Assembly (NCBI GenBank): GCA_021773635.1
Contig: JAJFJV010000026.1
Span: forward strand, 1-64,000
Reading direction: 5' to 3'
Length of the DNA stretch: 64,000 nt
From: Gammaproteobacteria bacterium
Lineage (GTDB): Bacteria; Pseudomonadota; Gammaproteobacteria; HK1
Shown one piece after another: positions 39,520 to 49,168 of this stretch. A program made the translations under genes and the position numbers. The notes beneath the pieces are model-generated. The model was not told the origin of the DNA. It saw only the letters and a program-made list of their open reading frames with translations, and searched no databases. How positions within the stretch are numbered: the stretch's first letter is position 1; each line of letters begins with the position of its first letter.

Positions 39520-41940
39520 ATGTCAGAAGACATGAAACAAAGCAGTTCCCATATGCCCCTCCTGCCACTGCGGGATGTCGTGGTTTATCCCTATATGGTG
39601 ATTCCCCTGTTTGTGGGCCGGGAAAGATCTATTCATGCTCTGGAAGCGGCGATGGGCGGTGACAAAAAGCTTTTGCTGGCGGCACAAAAAGATGCGGCCA
39701 TCGATGATCCTGACAGCACGGACATCTATAAAGTTGGAACCATTGCCAATATCCTGCAATTGCTGAAACTTCCTGACGGGACGGTAAAAGTTCTGATCGA
39801 AGGCGTGCAACGTGCAAATATCCTTAGCCACATTGAGTCCAGTGATTCCTATATGGTAGAGGTTTCCCCGATCGCGGAAGATGCTGGAGACGAGAGAGAA
39901 ACCGAAATTCTGTCCCGTTCATTATTGGGGCAATTTGAAAAATATGTGAAGTTAAACAAGAAAATTCCGCCTGAGATATTGGCCTCTCTTTCCGGGATAG
40001 AAAGCACTGAACGGCTGGCAGATACCATCGCTGCTCATCTCTCCATAAAGATACTCAAGAAACAGGAAATTCTGGAGCTTATAGATCCGCGGGAACGAAT
40101 CGAACGCCTCATTTCAAATCTGGCGGAGGAGATTGATCTGCTCCAGGTGGAAAGAAGAATTCGGGGGCGTGTTAAAAGGCAGATGGAAAAAAGCCAGCGT
40201 GAGTACTATCTGAACGAGCAGATGAAAGCTATTCAGAGAGAGCTTGGTGATATGGAGGATACGCCGAGCGAATTTGAGGAATTGGAGAAAAAGATCGCCG
40301 CATCCGGAATGCCAAAGGATGTACGGGAAAAAGCCGATGGCGAATTGGGAAAGCTGAAAATGATGTCTCCCATGTCAGCCGAGGCAACTGTGGTCCGCAA
40401 CTATATTGATTGTCTTGTGGGCGTTCCCTGGCAGAAAAAAACCCGGGTCAGAAATAATTTGGGAAAGGCTGAGGAAATTCTTGAAGAAGACCATTACGGT
40501 CTGGAACAGGTAAAGCAGCGGATTATTGAGTATCTCGCCGTACAGCAGCGCGTAAAGAAACTGAAAGGACCAATACTCTGCCTGGTGGGACCACCCGGAG
40601 TGGGAAAGACCTCCGTGGGGCAGTCTATTGCCCGTGCTACTAATCGAAAATTTACCCGTATGTCGTTGGGGGGCGTCCGGGATGAGGCTGAAATCCGCGG
40701 TCACCGACGCACTTATATTGGGGCTTTGCCGGGAAGAATTGTTCAGAATCTTTCTAAAGTCGGGGTAAAAAATCCGCTATTTCTGCTCGATGAAGTGGAT
40801 AAAATGGCCATGGACTTTCGTGGAGATCCCTCTTCGGCCTTGCTTGAGGTTCTGGATCCGGAACAGAACAACAGTTTTAACGATCATTATCTTGAGGTTG
40901 ACTATGACCTCTCCGACGTAATGTTTGTCGCTACGGCAAATACCCTGAATATTCCTGCTCCACTATTGGATCGGATGGAGGTTATTCGCCTCCCGGGATA
41001 CACCGAGGAGGAGAAGACTAGCATTGCGAGTCGCTATCTTTCCAAAAAGCAGTTTAAGAATAATGGCTTGAAAGAGTCAGAGATTCGCCTCTCGAAAAAT
41101 GCCCTGAAACACATCGTACGTCATTACACGCGCGAGGCGGGGGTCAGAAATCTTGAACGCGAAATTGCAAAAATTTCCCGCAAGGTAGTGCGTGAACTGG
41201 TTTCTGATTCTGATAGGAAATCAGTGCATGTTACACCGCGAAACATTTCCAAATATCTTGGTGTGGAGCGCTATCAATACGGACAGGTAGAGGAAGAGGA
41301 TCGCATTGGGCAGGTTACCGGTCTGGCCTGGACCGAGGTGGGTGGGGAATTGCTGACCATAGAAGCCGTGACAGTCCCCGGAAAGGGACGCAGTGCGTAT
41401 ACGGGCCGTCTGGGTGACGTTATGCAGGAATCTATCCAGGCCGCTATTACGGTAGTCCGGAATCGTACGGAGCTGCTGGGGATCGATGCTGACTTTTTTC
41501 AGAAAAGTGACATACATATACATGTTCCAGAGGGGGCTACGCCCAAGGATGGCCCCAGTGCCGGTGTCGGAATGTGTACTGCGCTGATTTCAGCTCTTAC
41601 CAGGATTCCTGCGCGTGCCGACGTTGCTATGACCGGGGAAATTACCCTTCGCGGGGAGGTTTTAGCGATTGGAGGTTTGAAAGAGAAGTTGCTCGCTGCC
41701 CTCCGAGGGGGGATTCGAGAGGTGTTGATTCCCGAGGAAAATGTTCGGGACCTCGTGGAAATACCCAATAAAATCAAGCAGAATTTGAGCATAACGCCAG
41801 TCAAATGGATTGATGATGTGCTGGCATTGGCACTCCAGAAAACGCCTCAGGCGCTGAAGAAGGAATTGGCTGACAAGGACCTGCCCGAAGGCAGTTCAGG
41901 TTCTGGAAGTCACGATGATGGTTCGGTGATCAGGCACTGA
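39520..41940 (+). CDS. lon: ATP-dependent protease Lon
   Basis: 806 residues: N-terminal LAN domain ([21 protein letters not shown]), coiled coil, AAA+ module with Walker [10 protein letters not shown] and a C-terminal Ser-Lys protease with Ser in PKDGPSAG and Lys in [10 protein letters not shown]. It degrades misfolded and regulatory proteins. The gene is noticeably less GC-rich than its neighbours. Order clpX-lon-hupB-ppiD is standard. Confidence 0.98.
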   Translation: MSEDMKQSSSHMPLLPLRDVVVYPYMVIPLFVGRERSIHALEAAMGGDKKLLLAAQKDAAIDDPDSTDIYKVGTIANILQLLKLPDGTVKVLIEGVQRANILSHIESSDSYMVEVSPIAEDAGDERETEILSRSLLGQFEKYVKLNKKIPPEILASLSGIESTERLADTIAAHLSIKILKKQEILELIDPRERIERLISNLAEEIDLLQVERRIRGRVKRQMEKSQREYYLNEQMKAIQRELGDMEDTPSEFEELEKKIAASGMPKDVREKADGELGKLKMMSPMSAEATVVRNYIDCLVGVPWQKKTRVRNNLGKAEEILEEDHYGLEQVKQRIIEYLAVQQRVKKLKGPILCLVGPPGVGKTSVGQSIARATNRKFTRMSLGGVRDEAEIRGHRRTYIGALPGRIVQNLSKVGVKNPLFLLDEVDKMAMDFRGDPSSALLEVLDPEQNNSFNDHYLEVDYDLSDVMFVATANTLNIPAPLLDRMEVIRLPGYTEEEKTSIASRYLSKKQFKNNGLKESEIRLSKNALKHIVRHYTREAGVRNLEREIAKISRKVVRELVSDSDRKSVHVTPRNISKYLGVERYQYGQVEEEDRIGQVTGLAWTEVGGELLTIEAVTVPGKGRSAYTGRLGDVMQESIQAAITVVRNRTELLGIDADFFQKSDIHIHVPEGATPKDGPSAGVGMCTALISALTRIPARADVAMTGEITLRGEVLAIGGLKEKLLAALRGGIREVLIPEENVRDLVEIPNKIKQNLSITPVKWIDDVLALALQKTPQALKKELADKDLPEGSSGSGSHDDGSVIRH

Positions 41941-41954
41941 TTCCGGGCATTTGC

Positions 41955-41984
41955 TTGACACGCGTTTTTCCCGCTTGGTATATA
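41955..41984 (+). promoter_or_regulatory. hupB promoter
   Basis: TTGACA (41955-41960), 18-base spacer, TATATA (41979-41984), start near 41991, leaving about 90 bases of leader before hupB. Confidence 0.6.
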
Positions 41985-42082
41985 GGGTGCGCTTTGCTAT
42001 TGGGTAACGGTAGATATTGGCCCAGGGTCAAAACGGTTTTCGTCGAAGTTGGCGAGTCATTTATAACGAGGGAGAATTCTTA

Positions 42083-42355
42083 ATGAATAAATCGCAGTTA
42101 ATTGACGTGGTTGCAGAAAGTGCTGATCTGTCCAGAGCAGCGGCTGACAGTGCTGTAAATGCTGTTATTCAGGCAATTTCAGATTCCTTGAGCAACAACG
42201 ATCCGGTCACCATCGTTGGCTTTGGAACCTTCTCCACTCGCGACCGTGCAGCCCGAGCCGGACGCAACCCTCGCACTGGCGAAACCATCCAAATCGCGGC
42301 TTCCACACTGCCCGTATTTAAGGCTGGTAAAGCGTTAAAAGATGCCGTAGGCTAG
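42083..42355 (+). CDS. hupB: DNA-binding protein HU
   Basis: 90 residues from ATG (MNKSQLIDVVAE) with GAGGGAG upstream; the open frame runs 22 codons further back into the leader. DNA-binding arm signature GFGTFSTRDRAARAGRNPRTGE is intact with the intercalating proline in RNP. Nucleoid protein. Its place after lon matches HU-beta. Confidence 0.97.
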   Translation: MNKSQLIDVVAESADLSRAAADSAVNAVIQAISDSLSNNDPVTIVGFGTFSTRDRAARAGRNPRTGETIQIAASTLPVFKAGKALKDAVG

Positions 42356-42390
42356 CTCGCCTTCTGGTCGGGGGCTTAGCCTCAGCCGTG

Positions 42391-42466
42391 GGGTGCTTAG
42401 CTCAGTTGGGAGAGCGTCGCCTTTACACGGCGAAGGTCGGGGGTTCGAACCCCTCAGCACCCACCA
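42391..42466 (+). tRNA. tRNA-Val (anticodon TAC)
   Basis: 76 bases with encoded CCA. Acceptor GGGTGCT pairs with AGCACCC; anticodon stem and loop CGCC-TTTACAC-GGCG gives TAC. Confidence 0.97.
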
Positions 42467-42476
42467 TCAAGTTTTA

Positions 42477-42553
42477 GGAGTGGTAGTTCAGTTGGTTAGA
42501 ATACCGGCCTGTCACGCCGGGGGTCGCGGGTTCGAGTCCCGTCCGCTCCGCCA
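42477..42553 (+). tRNA. tRNA-Asp (anticodon GTC)
   Basis: 77 bases with encoded CCA, ten bases after tRNA-Val. Acceptor GGAGTGG pairs with CCGCTCC through one G-T; anticodon loop CTGTCAC gives GTC. Confidence 0.97.
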
Positions 42554-42560
42554 CTGATAT

Positions 42561-42592
42561 AAAGGCGCCCCGTTTGGTGCGCCTTTTTTTTT
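42561..42592 (+). terminator. Terminator after tRNA-Val/tRNA-Asp
   Basis: Stem AAAGGCGC (42561-42568) with GCGCCTTT (42579-42586) and nine T in all. It separates the hupB/tRNA unit from ppiD. Confidence 0.88.
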
Positions 42593-42624
42593 GGCCAAAA
42601 TTCATGCCGAGGTAAATTGAAGTC

Positions 42625-44541
42625 ATGCTCGAATTTATCCGTGAGCGGGCCCAGGGATGGATAGCCTGGGTTATCGTCATACTAATCTCTATTCCCTTTG
42701 CGCTATTCGGCATCAATAGCTATTTTGGCACCGATCCGAATGCACCCGTCATCATCATTGATGATGCTGAAATAGGCTTAATCGATTTTCAGCGCGCCTA
42801 TCAGAATGACCTGGCAACCCTGCGGACTCGCTTTGGTAATCAGTTCGATCAAAATCTGCTGGACGAGAATCGGCTGAAGCAGCTGACGGTTGAGCGTCTG
42901 GTGCAGGCGGAGCTTGTCTCACTGGTTGCGGCAAGGGACGGACTCAGAATCGGAGAGGCCCAACTCGCCAGTGCATTGAGAGGGCAGCAAAACTTCAGGG
43001 AGGGCGAGAATTTCTCTCCATCCCGATATCAAAACTGGCTTCAGTCGCAGGGGTATACCTCGGATCGGTTCGAGGAACTGTATAAAGGCGTTCTGCTTAG
43101 CCAGCAATTGCGTTCAGGTATTGAAGCATCCCGCTTTTCCACCCGGCGCGACCGGGAACAATTGAAAAAGCTGATTTCCCAGGCCCGTGACTTTTCCCTG
43201 CTACGGATAAAGTCGGCAATGTTGAAGGATGGAGGGGCTCCGGATGAGGCGGCGCTGGCTGAGTATTACAGCCGCAACCAGGAACAGTTTCGCACCACGG
43301 AAAAGCTGAAGCTGCGCTATCTGAGTCTGTCTGGCAAGGAACTTGCCGCAGGTGTGTCTGCCAGTGAACAGGCCCTGCGCGAACTCTACGAGGCGCAAAA
43401 GCTGGATTACGTAGTTCCCGAGCAGCGCTCGGCACGGCATCTGCTGATCGCGGTCAAAAGCGATGCAGATACCAAGACAGTTGATGAGGCGCTGCAACGG
43501 GTCAATGGGCTACGAGAGCAAATCCTGGCGGGTGCATCCTTTGAAGAATTAGCCAAAACACATTCCGATGACCCGGGTTCATCCAGGCAAGGTGGTGACC
43601 TGGGATTCTTCAGCAAGGGTGTTATGGACCCGGAGTTTGAGAAGGCAGCGTTTGCCCTGGAGCCAGGCGGATTGAGTGAAGCTGTTCGAAGTGCCTTTGG
43701 CTTTCATCTGATTCAGCTGGATAAAATTGAGGCGGAACGTGGCAAGCGCTTCGCGGATGTAAGGGAGGAACTACTTACCCGCTATCGAAGCGAGGAAGCT
43801 GAAAAAATCCTCTACGAGCAGGTGGATCGGCTGGCAACACTGGCTTTCGAAAATCCCGACTCATTGGATGTTGCTGCTGAAGAGCTGGGGCTGGAGGTGA
43901 AGGAAAGTCGCTGGATTGAGCGCGCCGGGGTGGCAGGTGACCCGCTGCTTGGGGATCGAAAGCTATTGTCCGCGGCCTTTTCAGACGACGTCCTGGAGGC
44001 TAAAAACAACAGCGAAGTGATTGAGCTGGCCGATGGGCGCTATGTGGTTCTGAGGATCTCTGAACATGCGGTGCCGGCCGTGCGCAAACTCGACGAGGTA
44101 CGAGGGGAAATTGCACTGCTCCTGAAAGCGCAAGCCGTCAGGAAAATGCTGGAGGAAAACGGACGCAAGGCACTGCAGAACCTCAGGCAGGGGATATCGC
44201 CGGACAATGTAGCGCAACAGCTCGGCGCTAAATGGGTATTGCATAAGGGGCTGACCCGTCACGATCTGTCCCTGGAACCGGAAGTCCTGAAAAGGGTATT
44301 CCGCATGGCAAAACCTGCTGGTACGGATGCCGTATTTGATGGCTTGCTCGATGGCAATGGTGATTTTGTCCTCATTGCCTTAAACCGGGTGGGAGAGCAA
44401 CCAGCGGATAGCGAAGGGGCCAAGAATCAGCAAGCCGCACTGGAATCGCTGCTCGGAAAGGGCGGTGGTTCAGAGTATGCAGCCTACTTGCAGAGCCTGC
44501 GTAATGCTGCGGATATCGTGATTCATCAGAATCGCTTGTAA
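42625..44541 (+). CDS. ppiD: Peptidyl-prolyl isomerase / chaperone PpiD
   Basis: 638 residues. One N-terminal membrane helix (about 13-33, WIAWVIVILISIPFALFG) with a large periplasmic part: a SurA-like N domain, one parvulin domain (RSARHLLIAV, GGDLGFFSKGVMDPEFE, FGFHLIQL, about 270-375) and a C-terminal chaperone region. It helps newly translocated periplasmic proteins near the Sec translocon. After hupB as in E. coli. Confidence 0.93.
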   Translation: MLEFIRERAQGWIAWVIVILISIPFALFGINSYFGTDPNAPVIIIDDAEIGLIDFQRAYQNDLATLRTRFGNQFDQNLLDENRLKQLTVERLVQAELVSLVAARDGLRIGEAQLASALRGQQNFREGENFSPSRYQNWLQSQGYTSDRFEELYKGVLLSQQLRSGIEASRFSTRRDREQLKKLISQARDFSLLRIKSAMLKDGGAPDEAALAEYYSRNQEQFRTTEKLKLRYLSLSGKELAAGVSASEQALRELYEAQKLDYVVPEQRSARHLLIAVKSDADTKTVDEALQRVNGLREQILAGASFEELAKTHSDDPGSSRQGGDLGFFSKGVMDPEFEKAAFALEPGGLSEAVRSAFGFHLIQLDKIEAERGKRFADVREELLTRYRSEEAEKILYEQVDRLATLAFENPDSLDVAAEELGLEVKESRWIERAGVAGDPLLGDRKLLSAAFSDDVLEAKNNSEVIELADGRYVVLRISEHAVPAVRKLDEVRGEIALLLKAQAVRKMLEENGRKALQNLRQGISPDNVAQQLGAKWVLHKGLTRHDLSLEPEVLKRVFRMAKPAGTDAVFDGLLDGNGDFVLIALNRVGEQPADSEGAKNQQAALESLLGKGGGSEYAAYLQSLRNAADIVIHQNRL

Positions 44542-44577
44542 ATAAGCAATACCCTGGCCTGTGATAGCATTTGCTCC

Positions 44578-45078
44578 ATGCTACTTCACCATCATCAGGC
44601 TCCGGGCTATTACCAGCGTCCCCGAAACCTCGGGGCGCTCATTTCCCTTTATGAGAGTAACTTTACCCAGGTTCAGCATCTGATCCCTGATCTGCCCCAG
44701 CTGCAGGGTACGGTCGTTTCCAGTGTGCATGGAGTCCATGATCTCTATCTCTCGATTCAGCAACGGTCCCCATATACGACGTTGATTTTCCTTTCCTATC
44801 GCTTTGCTTCCCAGCATCAAATAGCAGAAGAACCCAACGCTCATATCCGTATCTATCATGATGCGAGAACGGCGGAGCTACTCGGGCACAGCCGAAAAAA
44901 TCTGGCCACTCGCCGTACGCACTCCCGCTACCAACGGATGCCTGAGCTGGAGCGGCGCTGGCGGCTGAACAGATTTCTCTACAAGTGGCTCGGCTTCTGC
45001 CAGCATCAGGGGCATCTGTTTCTCAGCGGCATGATGGATTGCCCGGCTAACCCCTCGGGGGCACGCGCCGCCTCCTGA
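44578..45078 (+). CDS. DUF1249 (YqiB-like) protein
   Basis: 166 residues. Recognised by the YqiB pattern: ALISLYESNFTQVQHLIPDL, SPYTTLIFL, IRIYHDARTAELL, NRFLYKWLGFCQHQGHL. Cytoplasmic, function unknown; in E. coli the homologue is next to cpdA. Here it lies between ppiD and mazG. ATG at 44578 without a strong ribosome site; the first residues MLLHHHQAPGYYQRP are not conserved. Confidence 0.85.
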   Translation: MLLHHHQAPGYYQRPRNLGALISLYESNFTQVQHLIPDLPQLQGTVVSSVHGVHDLYLSIQQRSPYTTLIFLSYRFASQHQIAEEPNAHIRIYHDARTAELLGHSRKNLATRRTHSRYQRMPELERRWRLNRFLYKWLGFCQHQGHLFLSGMMDCPANPSGARAAS

Positions 45079-45084
45079 ACGCCT

Positions 45085-45879
45085 ATGACCGAGATGGAAG
45101 CGCTACTGGAGCTTATGCGTGCATTGCGCGATCCCGAGCAAGGCTGCCCCTGGGATCGTGAGCAGGATTTTTCAAGCATCGCGCCTTTTACCGTAGAAGA
45201 GGCATACGAGGTGGCCGATGCCATTCACCGGCAACACCCGGAAGATCTTTGTGAAGAGCTGGGCGACCTGTTATTTCAGGTGGTATTCCATGCACAGTTG
45301 GCAACGGAGCAGGGCTGGTTCAATTTTGGCGACGTGGTCTCCGGAATCGTCAGCAAAATGAAACGGCGCCATCCCCACGTATTTGGTGATGAAAGTATTG
45401 CCACATCCGCCGACCAGAGCATTGCCTGGGAGGCTCACAAGGCGCGTGAACGGGAAAACAAAGCTCAGACAGGTGAGACCAAGGGTCTGCTTGCAGATCT
45501 GCCACGGAACCTGCCGCCAGTTCAGCTTGCCGCCAAGATGCAGAAAAAGGCCGCGCAGGTGGGCTTTGACTGGCCGGACGGAAAGGCGGTGCTGGCCAAA
45601 ATTCGCGAAGAACTGGAAGAGTTAGAGTTGGAGCTGGGCGAGGGCGCCGGTAACGAGCGCATCGCCGAGGAGATGGGAGACCTGCTGTTCTCCTGCATCA
45701 ACCTGTGTCGACACTACGGCATAGAGGGAGATACCAGCCTGCGTCACACCAACCGCAAGTTCGAGCGGCGTTTTCAGCATATGGAGGAGCACACGGCTGC
45801 CAACGGGCGACGGTTGGAGGACTGCACCCTGGAAGAGCTGGAAGCCATGTGGAGTGCCGCCAAGCAGGCCTGTAGCTAA
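45085..45879 (+). CDS. mazG: Nucleoside triphosphate pyrophosphohydrolase MazG
   Basis: 264 residues with two MazG repeats. The first carries the metal motif VEEAYEVADAI and EELGDLLFQVVFHAQ; the second EELEELELELG...EEMGDLLFSCINLCRHYG. It removes non-canonical NTPs and can lower ppGpp levels. Six bases after the DUF1249 gene, so in one operon. A small hairpin TAAGGAG-GTT-CTCCTTA overlaps the stop codon, and conserved gene order ends here. Confidence 0.94.
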   Translation: MTEMEALLELMRALRDPEQGCPWDREQDFSSIAPFTVEEAYEVADAIHRQHPEDLCEELGDLLFQVVFHAQLATEQGWFNFGDVVSGIVSKMKRRHPHVFGDESIATSADQSIAWEAHKARERENKAQTGETKGLLADLPRNLPPVQLAAKMQKKAAQVGFDWPDGKAVLAKIREELEELELELGEGAGNERIAEEMGDLLFSCINLCRHYGIEGDTSLRHTNRKFERRFQHMEEHTAANGRRLEDCTLEELEAMWSAAKQACS

Positions 45880-45915
45880 GGAGGTTCTCCTTATCACCGG
45901 TGAGGGGAGGAGTGG

Positions 45916-47505
45916 TCAACCAATTCGCTGGCGGACTCCGGCGCGGTAGCGCTCAACCCACTCGTCATCGGCGCGTGTTCGGACCGTGCGGCGATCGGCC
46001 GCGAGCTGTGCAGCGGCGGCCCGGTAGCTACCGGTTTCGGCGACTAGCAACGAGCAATAGCGGGCCTGCAGTTCATCAAGCGTCAACGCACCCGCCGCGA
46101 CCTGTTCGCCCAGCTCGTGTCGAAGGTCACCCGTGGAGGCCGACCGCATAACGGGCAATGGCCGGTATTCGCCGCGTATCACAATATTGCGCACACACTG
46201 TTCCAACTCACGCATATTGCCGGGCCACGCATAGTCACTCGGCAGATTTTCTTCGATCCACGCCATCACCTCTTGCGTGGTCGCCCCGGTTGCCCGTTCA
46301 CTGTCGCCTAGCAACTGGCCAACCAGATGGCGCACCAGGTTGAACAGATCTTCGGGGGTATCGTCGATCTGCTGCCTGAGTGACGGTGTCGCGACCATGT
46401 CTGCGCACAGCCGGTAGTAAAAATCGGCGCGGATGTGGCCACGCTGCATGTCACTGCCAAGGTCCCGATTCGTCGCACTGATGATTTTGCCGTTAAAGCG
46501 TCGCTGCCGGGTCTCGCCGATGCGCTGAAAACCGCGGTCCTGCAATACGCGCAACAACGTGACCTGCGTCGACTCGTTCAGCTCACCGATCTCATCAAGA
46601 AACACACAACCGTAGCGGCCGCATGATTCCAGCCAGCCCTTACGGTCCGACACCGCGCCGGTAAACGCGCCCTTGCTGTGACCGAATAACTCGGACTCGA
46701 CCAGTGTCTTCGAGAATGCGGTGATATTGATGGCGTGAAAGTCTGGTTCCAGCGTAGTTTCGAACCGCCCGGCCACTGCGTCGAATGGAATATAGCGCGC
46801 CGCGCCGATTGCGCGTGCGACCAGTTCCTTGCCGGTTCCCGAAGGCCCGGTGATGAGCGTTGGGATTTCACCCATACGCTGGTACAGCAGGCGCGCATAG
46901 CGGCGCATGTCATATGTAAAGATCGACTCCCACACGGCCATGCGTAGTCTAGCGGCCGGCAGTGAACCGCCGAAAATATTCTGGTAGATGGCGGCAAACG
47001 CGCGCGCCACCTGGAATTGCAACGCAAACAGGCTGGCGGCCGGATACAGGCTCGGGATGCATAGGCCAGGCAATTCCAGCAGTTGCTGGTAATCACGCTG
47101 AAAATCATCCCACACGGATACCCGCTGCGGCGTAGTACCAGGCCGAGCGGTCAGCGCCTCGATCTCCGGGTTCGCGCCACTAAAAAATCGATGGTAAAGC
47201 ACATAGGTCGCCAGATCCCGGTATAGCTCGATATCTGCATCACCGGCGTCTTTGCCAGTAATCAGCACGGTGCGCGCGGTCTCCAGTAATCGCTCAGCAA
47301 GGGCCCCGAGCTTTTCCGTGTTTCGGAACACCTTGTCCGGCAACAATGGCGCTGGACGGTGAATGAATGGGCGATCATGCTTAAAGTCCCGGCCCAACGC
47401 CCGTTTTTCCAATTCAATCCGCCGTTTGGAAAACGGGTTGCAGTAGCTGCGTGAGACTATCGCATCAGCGGCAGCGCGTTGTTCATCGTTCAATAAATGT
47501 TCCAT
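45916..47505 (-). CDS. Sigma54-dependent enhancer-binding protein with unrecognised sensor domain
   Basis: 529 residues. Central AAA+ domain: Walker A GPSGTGKE (220-227), sigma54-contacting GAFTGA loop (279-284), Walker B VFLDEIGE (301-308) and sensor region SATNRDLG. A Fis-type helix-turn-helix closes the protein (about 480-515, YRAAAAQLAADRRTV). The N-terminal 210 residues are mostly helical and are not a receiver, GAF, PAS or ACT domain that I can recognise; they presumably sense the signal. Divergent from the radical SAM operon, which has a sigma54 promoter, so this is its likely activator. Confidence 0.9.
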   Translation of the reverse strand: MEHLLNDEQRAAADAIVSRSYCNPFSKRRIELEKRALGRDFKHDRPFIHRPAPLLPDKVFRNTEKLGALAERLLETARTVLITGKDAGDADIELYRDLATYVLYHRFFSGANPEIEALTARPGTTPQRVSVWDDFQRDYQQLLELPGLCIPSLYPAASLFALQFQVARAFAAIYQNIFGGSLPAARLRMAVWESIFTYDMRRYARLLYQRMGEIPTLITGPSGTGKELVARAIGAARYIPFDAVAGRFETTLEPDFHAINITAFSKTLVESELFGHSKGAFTGAVSDRKGWLESCGRYGCVFLDEIGELNESTQVTLLRVLQDRGFQRIGETRQRRFNGKIISATNRDLGSDMQRGHIRADFYYRLCADMVATPSLRQQIDDTPEDLFNLVRHLVGQLLGDSERATGATTQEVMAWIEENLPSDYAWPGNMRELEQCVRNIVIRGEYRPLPVMRSASTGDLRHELGEQVAAGALTLDELQARYCSLLVAETGSYRAAAAQLAADRRTVRTRADDEWVERYRAGVRQRIG

Positions 47506-47526
47506 AGTGGGACATATTATGTTCCA
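47498..47526. repeat. Clustered inverted half-sites, probable upstream activator sequence
   Basis: Three alternating half-sites: TGTTCCA (47498-47504), TGGGACA (47508-47514), TGTTCCA (47520-47526). The last two form the 19-base inverted repeat 47508-47526 with one mismatch; its centre is about 107 bases upstream of the predicted sigma54 start. A fourth, imperfect copy (CGTCCCA, 47590-47596) abuts the -24 box. The first half-site overlaps the first codons of the regulator gene, which suggests autoregulation. Confidence 0.6.
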
Positions 47527-47596
47527 TTAATCTGCTTTCGTCACGGGCGGATTATTTAATTCCTCATTTAATCAATGGCTTAAGCAAAACGTCCCA

Positions 47597-47613
47597 TTGG
47601 CATGGTTCTCGCA
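47597..47613 (+). promoter_or_regulatory. Sigma54 (-24/-12) promoter of the radical SAM operon
   Basis: TTGGCATGGTTCTCGCA: GG at 47599-47600, ten bases, GC at 47611-47612. This keeps the invariant GG-N10-GC and most of the TGGCACG-N4-TTGC consensus. Start expected near 47624, 27 bases before the ATG at 47651. It also rules out the earlier TTG start of the open frame. Confidence 0.8.
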
Positions 47614-47650
47614 AAATGATAGATACCAGAACCAATACGAGGATCTACCA

Positions 47651-49159
47651 ATGACTGCCGCTGCCCTGTCCCTGCCTACTATTGGCACCACCGAGCCGAC
47701 GCTGGACCTGACCGGCCTGCTAAAACGTCGCATGCAACTGCCACAACGTCACCGCCTGCTACACGCGTACCCGCTACGCGCCGGCATGCCCCATCTCGAT
47801 TGGCTGCCGACCGCCAGACAGGCTGAGCTGCTCGATGCAGCCCAAATCCGACCAAGCGGCCAGCGCGGCCTGTTGATCGGCGTGCTGCCACACCCATTCT
47901 GCAATCCGGCCGTACGCGGCTGCGGGTTCTGTACCTTCCCTCACCAGTCTTGGCACCGTTCCACCGCACGGACAACCGTGCGGGCGGTCATCGACGAGAT
48001 CAAGGCCCGTCACGCGGCGAACCCTGCCATCGCGGATAAGCCGGTACAGGGAGTGTACTTCGGTGGCGGTACCGCGAACCTCGCGCCAGTGGATTCGCTA
48101 CGCGAGTTATCGCACACACTAAATGCGTATTTCGATCTGAGTCAGGCCGAAATCACACTGGAGGGTGCGCCGATATATTTTCTGAAACGCGACCGGCCAA
48201 TGACCGCATTGCGAAGTGCAATGGATGCACGCCACTTCCGCATCAGCATGGGTGTTCAGACCTTCGACCCAAAACAACTGCACCGCATGGGCCGGCAGGC
48301 CTTCGGTAATGCACAGACCTTCGCCGACGTCGTTGCATACGCGCACGCGGAGGGTATGACGGTGTCGGGCGACCTGCTATTCAACCTGCCGAATCAGTGG
48401 TACCAGGCCATGCGCGACGACGTGCTCCGCGCTATCGACATCGGGCTGGACCAAATCTGCCTGTACCATCTGGTCCTGTTCCGTGGACTCGGCACCGAGT
48501 GGTCCAAAGATCCGGACATGCTGGCCGGCCTGCCCGATAATGCACACGCCGCGGAACACTGGCTGAAACTACGCGAAGAATTGCTAAACGCCGGATTCGT
48601 GCAGACCTCATTGACCAACTTTGAGCGCGCCCCGGTGCACGCGACACCCGAACGCTTTCTGTACGAAGAACTCAGCTTCCAACCTGACTGTTTCGACATG
48701 CTCGGTTTCGGACCATCGGCAATCTCGTTCACCGCGGACCCGACATTCCAGCGTGGCTGGAAGTTGGTTAATACCGAATCCGCCCCAGCCTACCAGCAAT
48801 GTATCGCGCAACGTGGCAATGCATGGGAACGCTTCTTTGACTACGGGTCCCGGGACCTGCGCGTGTTCTACCTCACACGCCGATTGGCTGCACTGAAAGT
48901 TGAACTAAAAGACTACGTGCACCACTTCGGTTCGAAGGCAATGAACGACTTCAATCTGTGGTTCCGCGCCATCATGCAGGCAGGTCTGATGAACAAGCAG
49001 GCCATGATCATGACGCCGACCGCGGCCGGGATGTTTTATGCTGATGCCATGGCCTCTGTGCTGGTACTCGCGCACGACATAACCTGGCCCCGACGCTATT
49101 CCGCCGCGGACCATGCCATTGCCAGAAACAGTGTCAGCAATGACGCCGGATACATGTAG
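47651..49159 (+). CDS. HemN/HemW-like radical SAM protein with CX6CX2C motif
   Basis: 502 residues from ATG with GAGGAT upstream. HemN-type features: PHPFC...CGFCTFPHQ, YFGGGTANL (GGG at 138-140), EITLEGAP, ISMGVQTFD and GDLLFNLP, then a HemN-type C-terminal region. The cluster cysteines are Cys84, Cys91 and Cys94, a CX6CX2C spacing instead of CX3CX2C. An extension of about 75 residues precedes the core. HemN makes protoporphyrinogen, and HemW delivers haem; the substrate here is unknown. First gene of a sigma54-driven operon with the DUF2817 gene. Confidence 0.85.
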   Translation: MTAAALSLPTIGTTEPTLDLTGLLKRRMQLPQRHRLLHAYPLRAGMPHLDWLPTARQAELLDAAQIRPSGQRGLLIGVLPHPFCNPAVRGCGFCTFPHQSWHRSTARTTVRAVIDEIKARHAANPAIADKPVQGVYFGGGTANLAPVDSLRELSHTLNAYFDLSQAEITLEGAPIYFLKRDRPMTALRSAMDARHFRISMGVQTFDPKQLHRMGRQAFGNAQTFADVVAYAHAEGMTVSGDLLFNLPNQWYQAMRDDVLRAIDIGLDQICLYHLVLFRGLGTEWSKDPDMLAGLPDNAHAAEHWLKLREELLNAGFVQTSLTNFERAPVHATPERFLYEELSFQPDCFDMLGFGPSAISFTADPTFQRGWKLVNTESAPAYQQCIAQRGNAWERFFDYGSRDLRVFYLTRRLAALKVELKDYVHHFGSKAMNDFNLWFRAIMQAGLMNKQAMIMTPTAAGMFYADAMASVLVLAHDITWPRRYSAADHAIARNSVSNDAGYM

Positions 49160-49168
49160 GGGATATCG

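Noticed and set aside
45877-45893. Hairpin TAAGGAG-GTT-CTCCTTA at the mazG stop as a terminator
   Set aside because: Only seven pairs and no T-tract; recorded under mazG but not called as a terminator.
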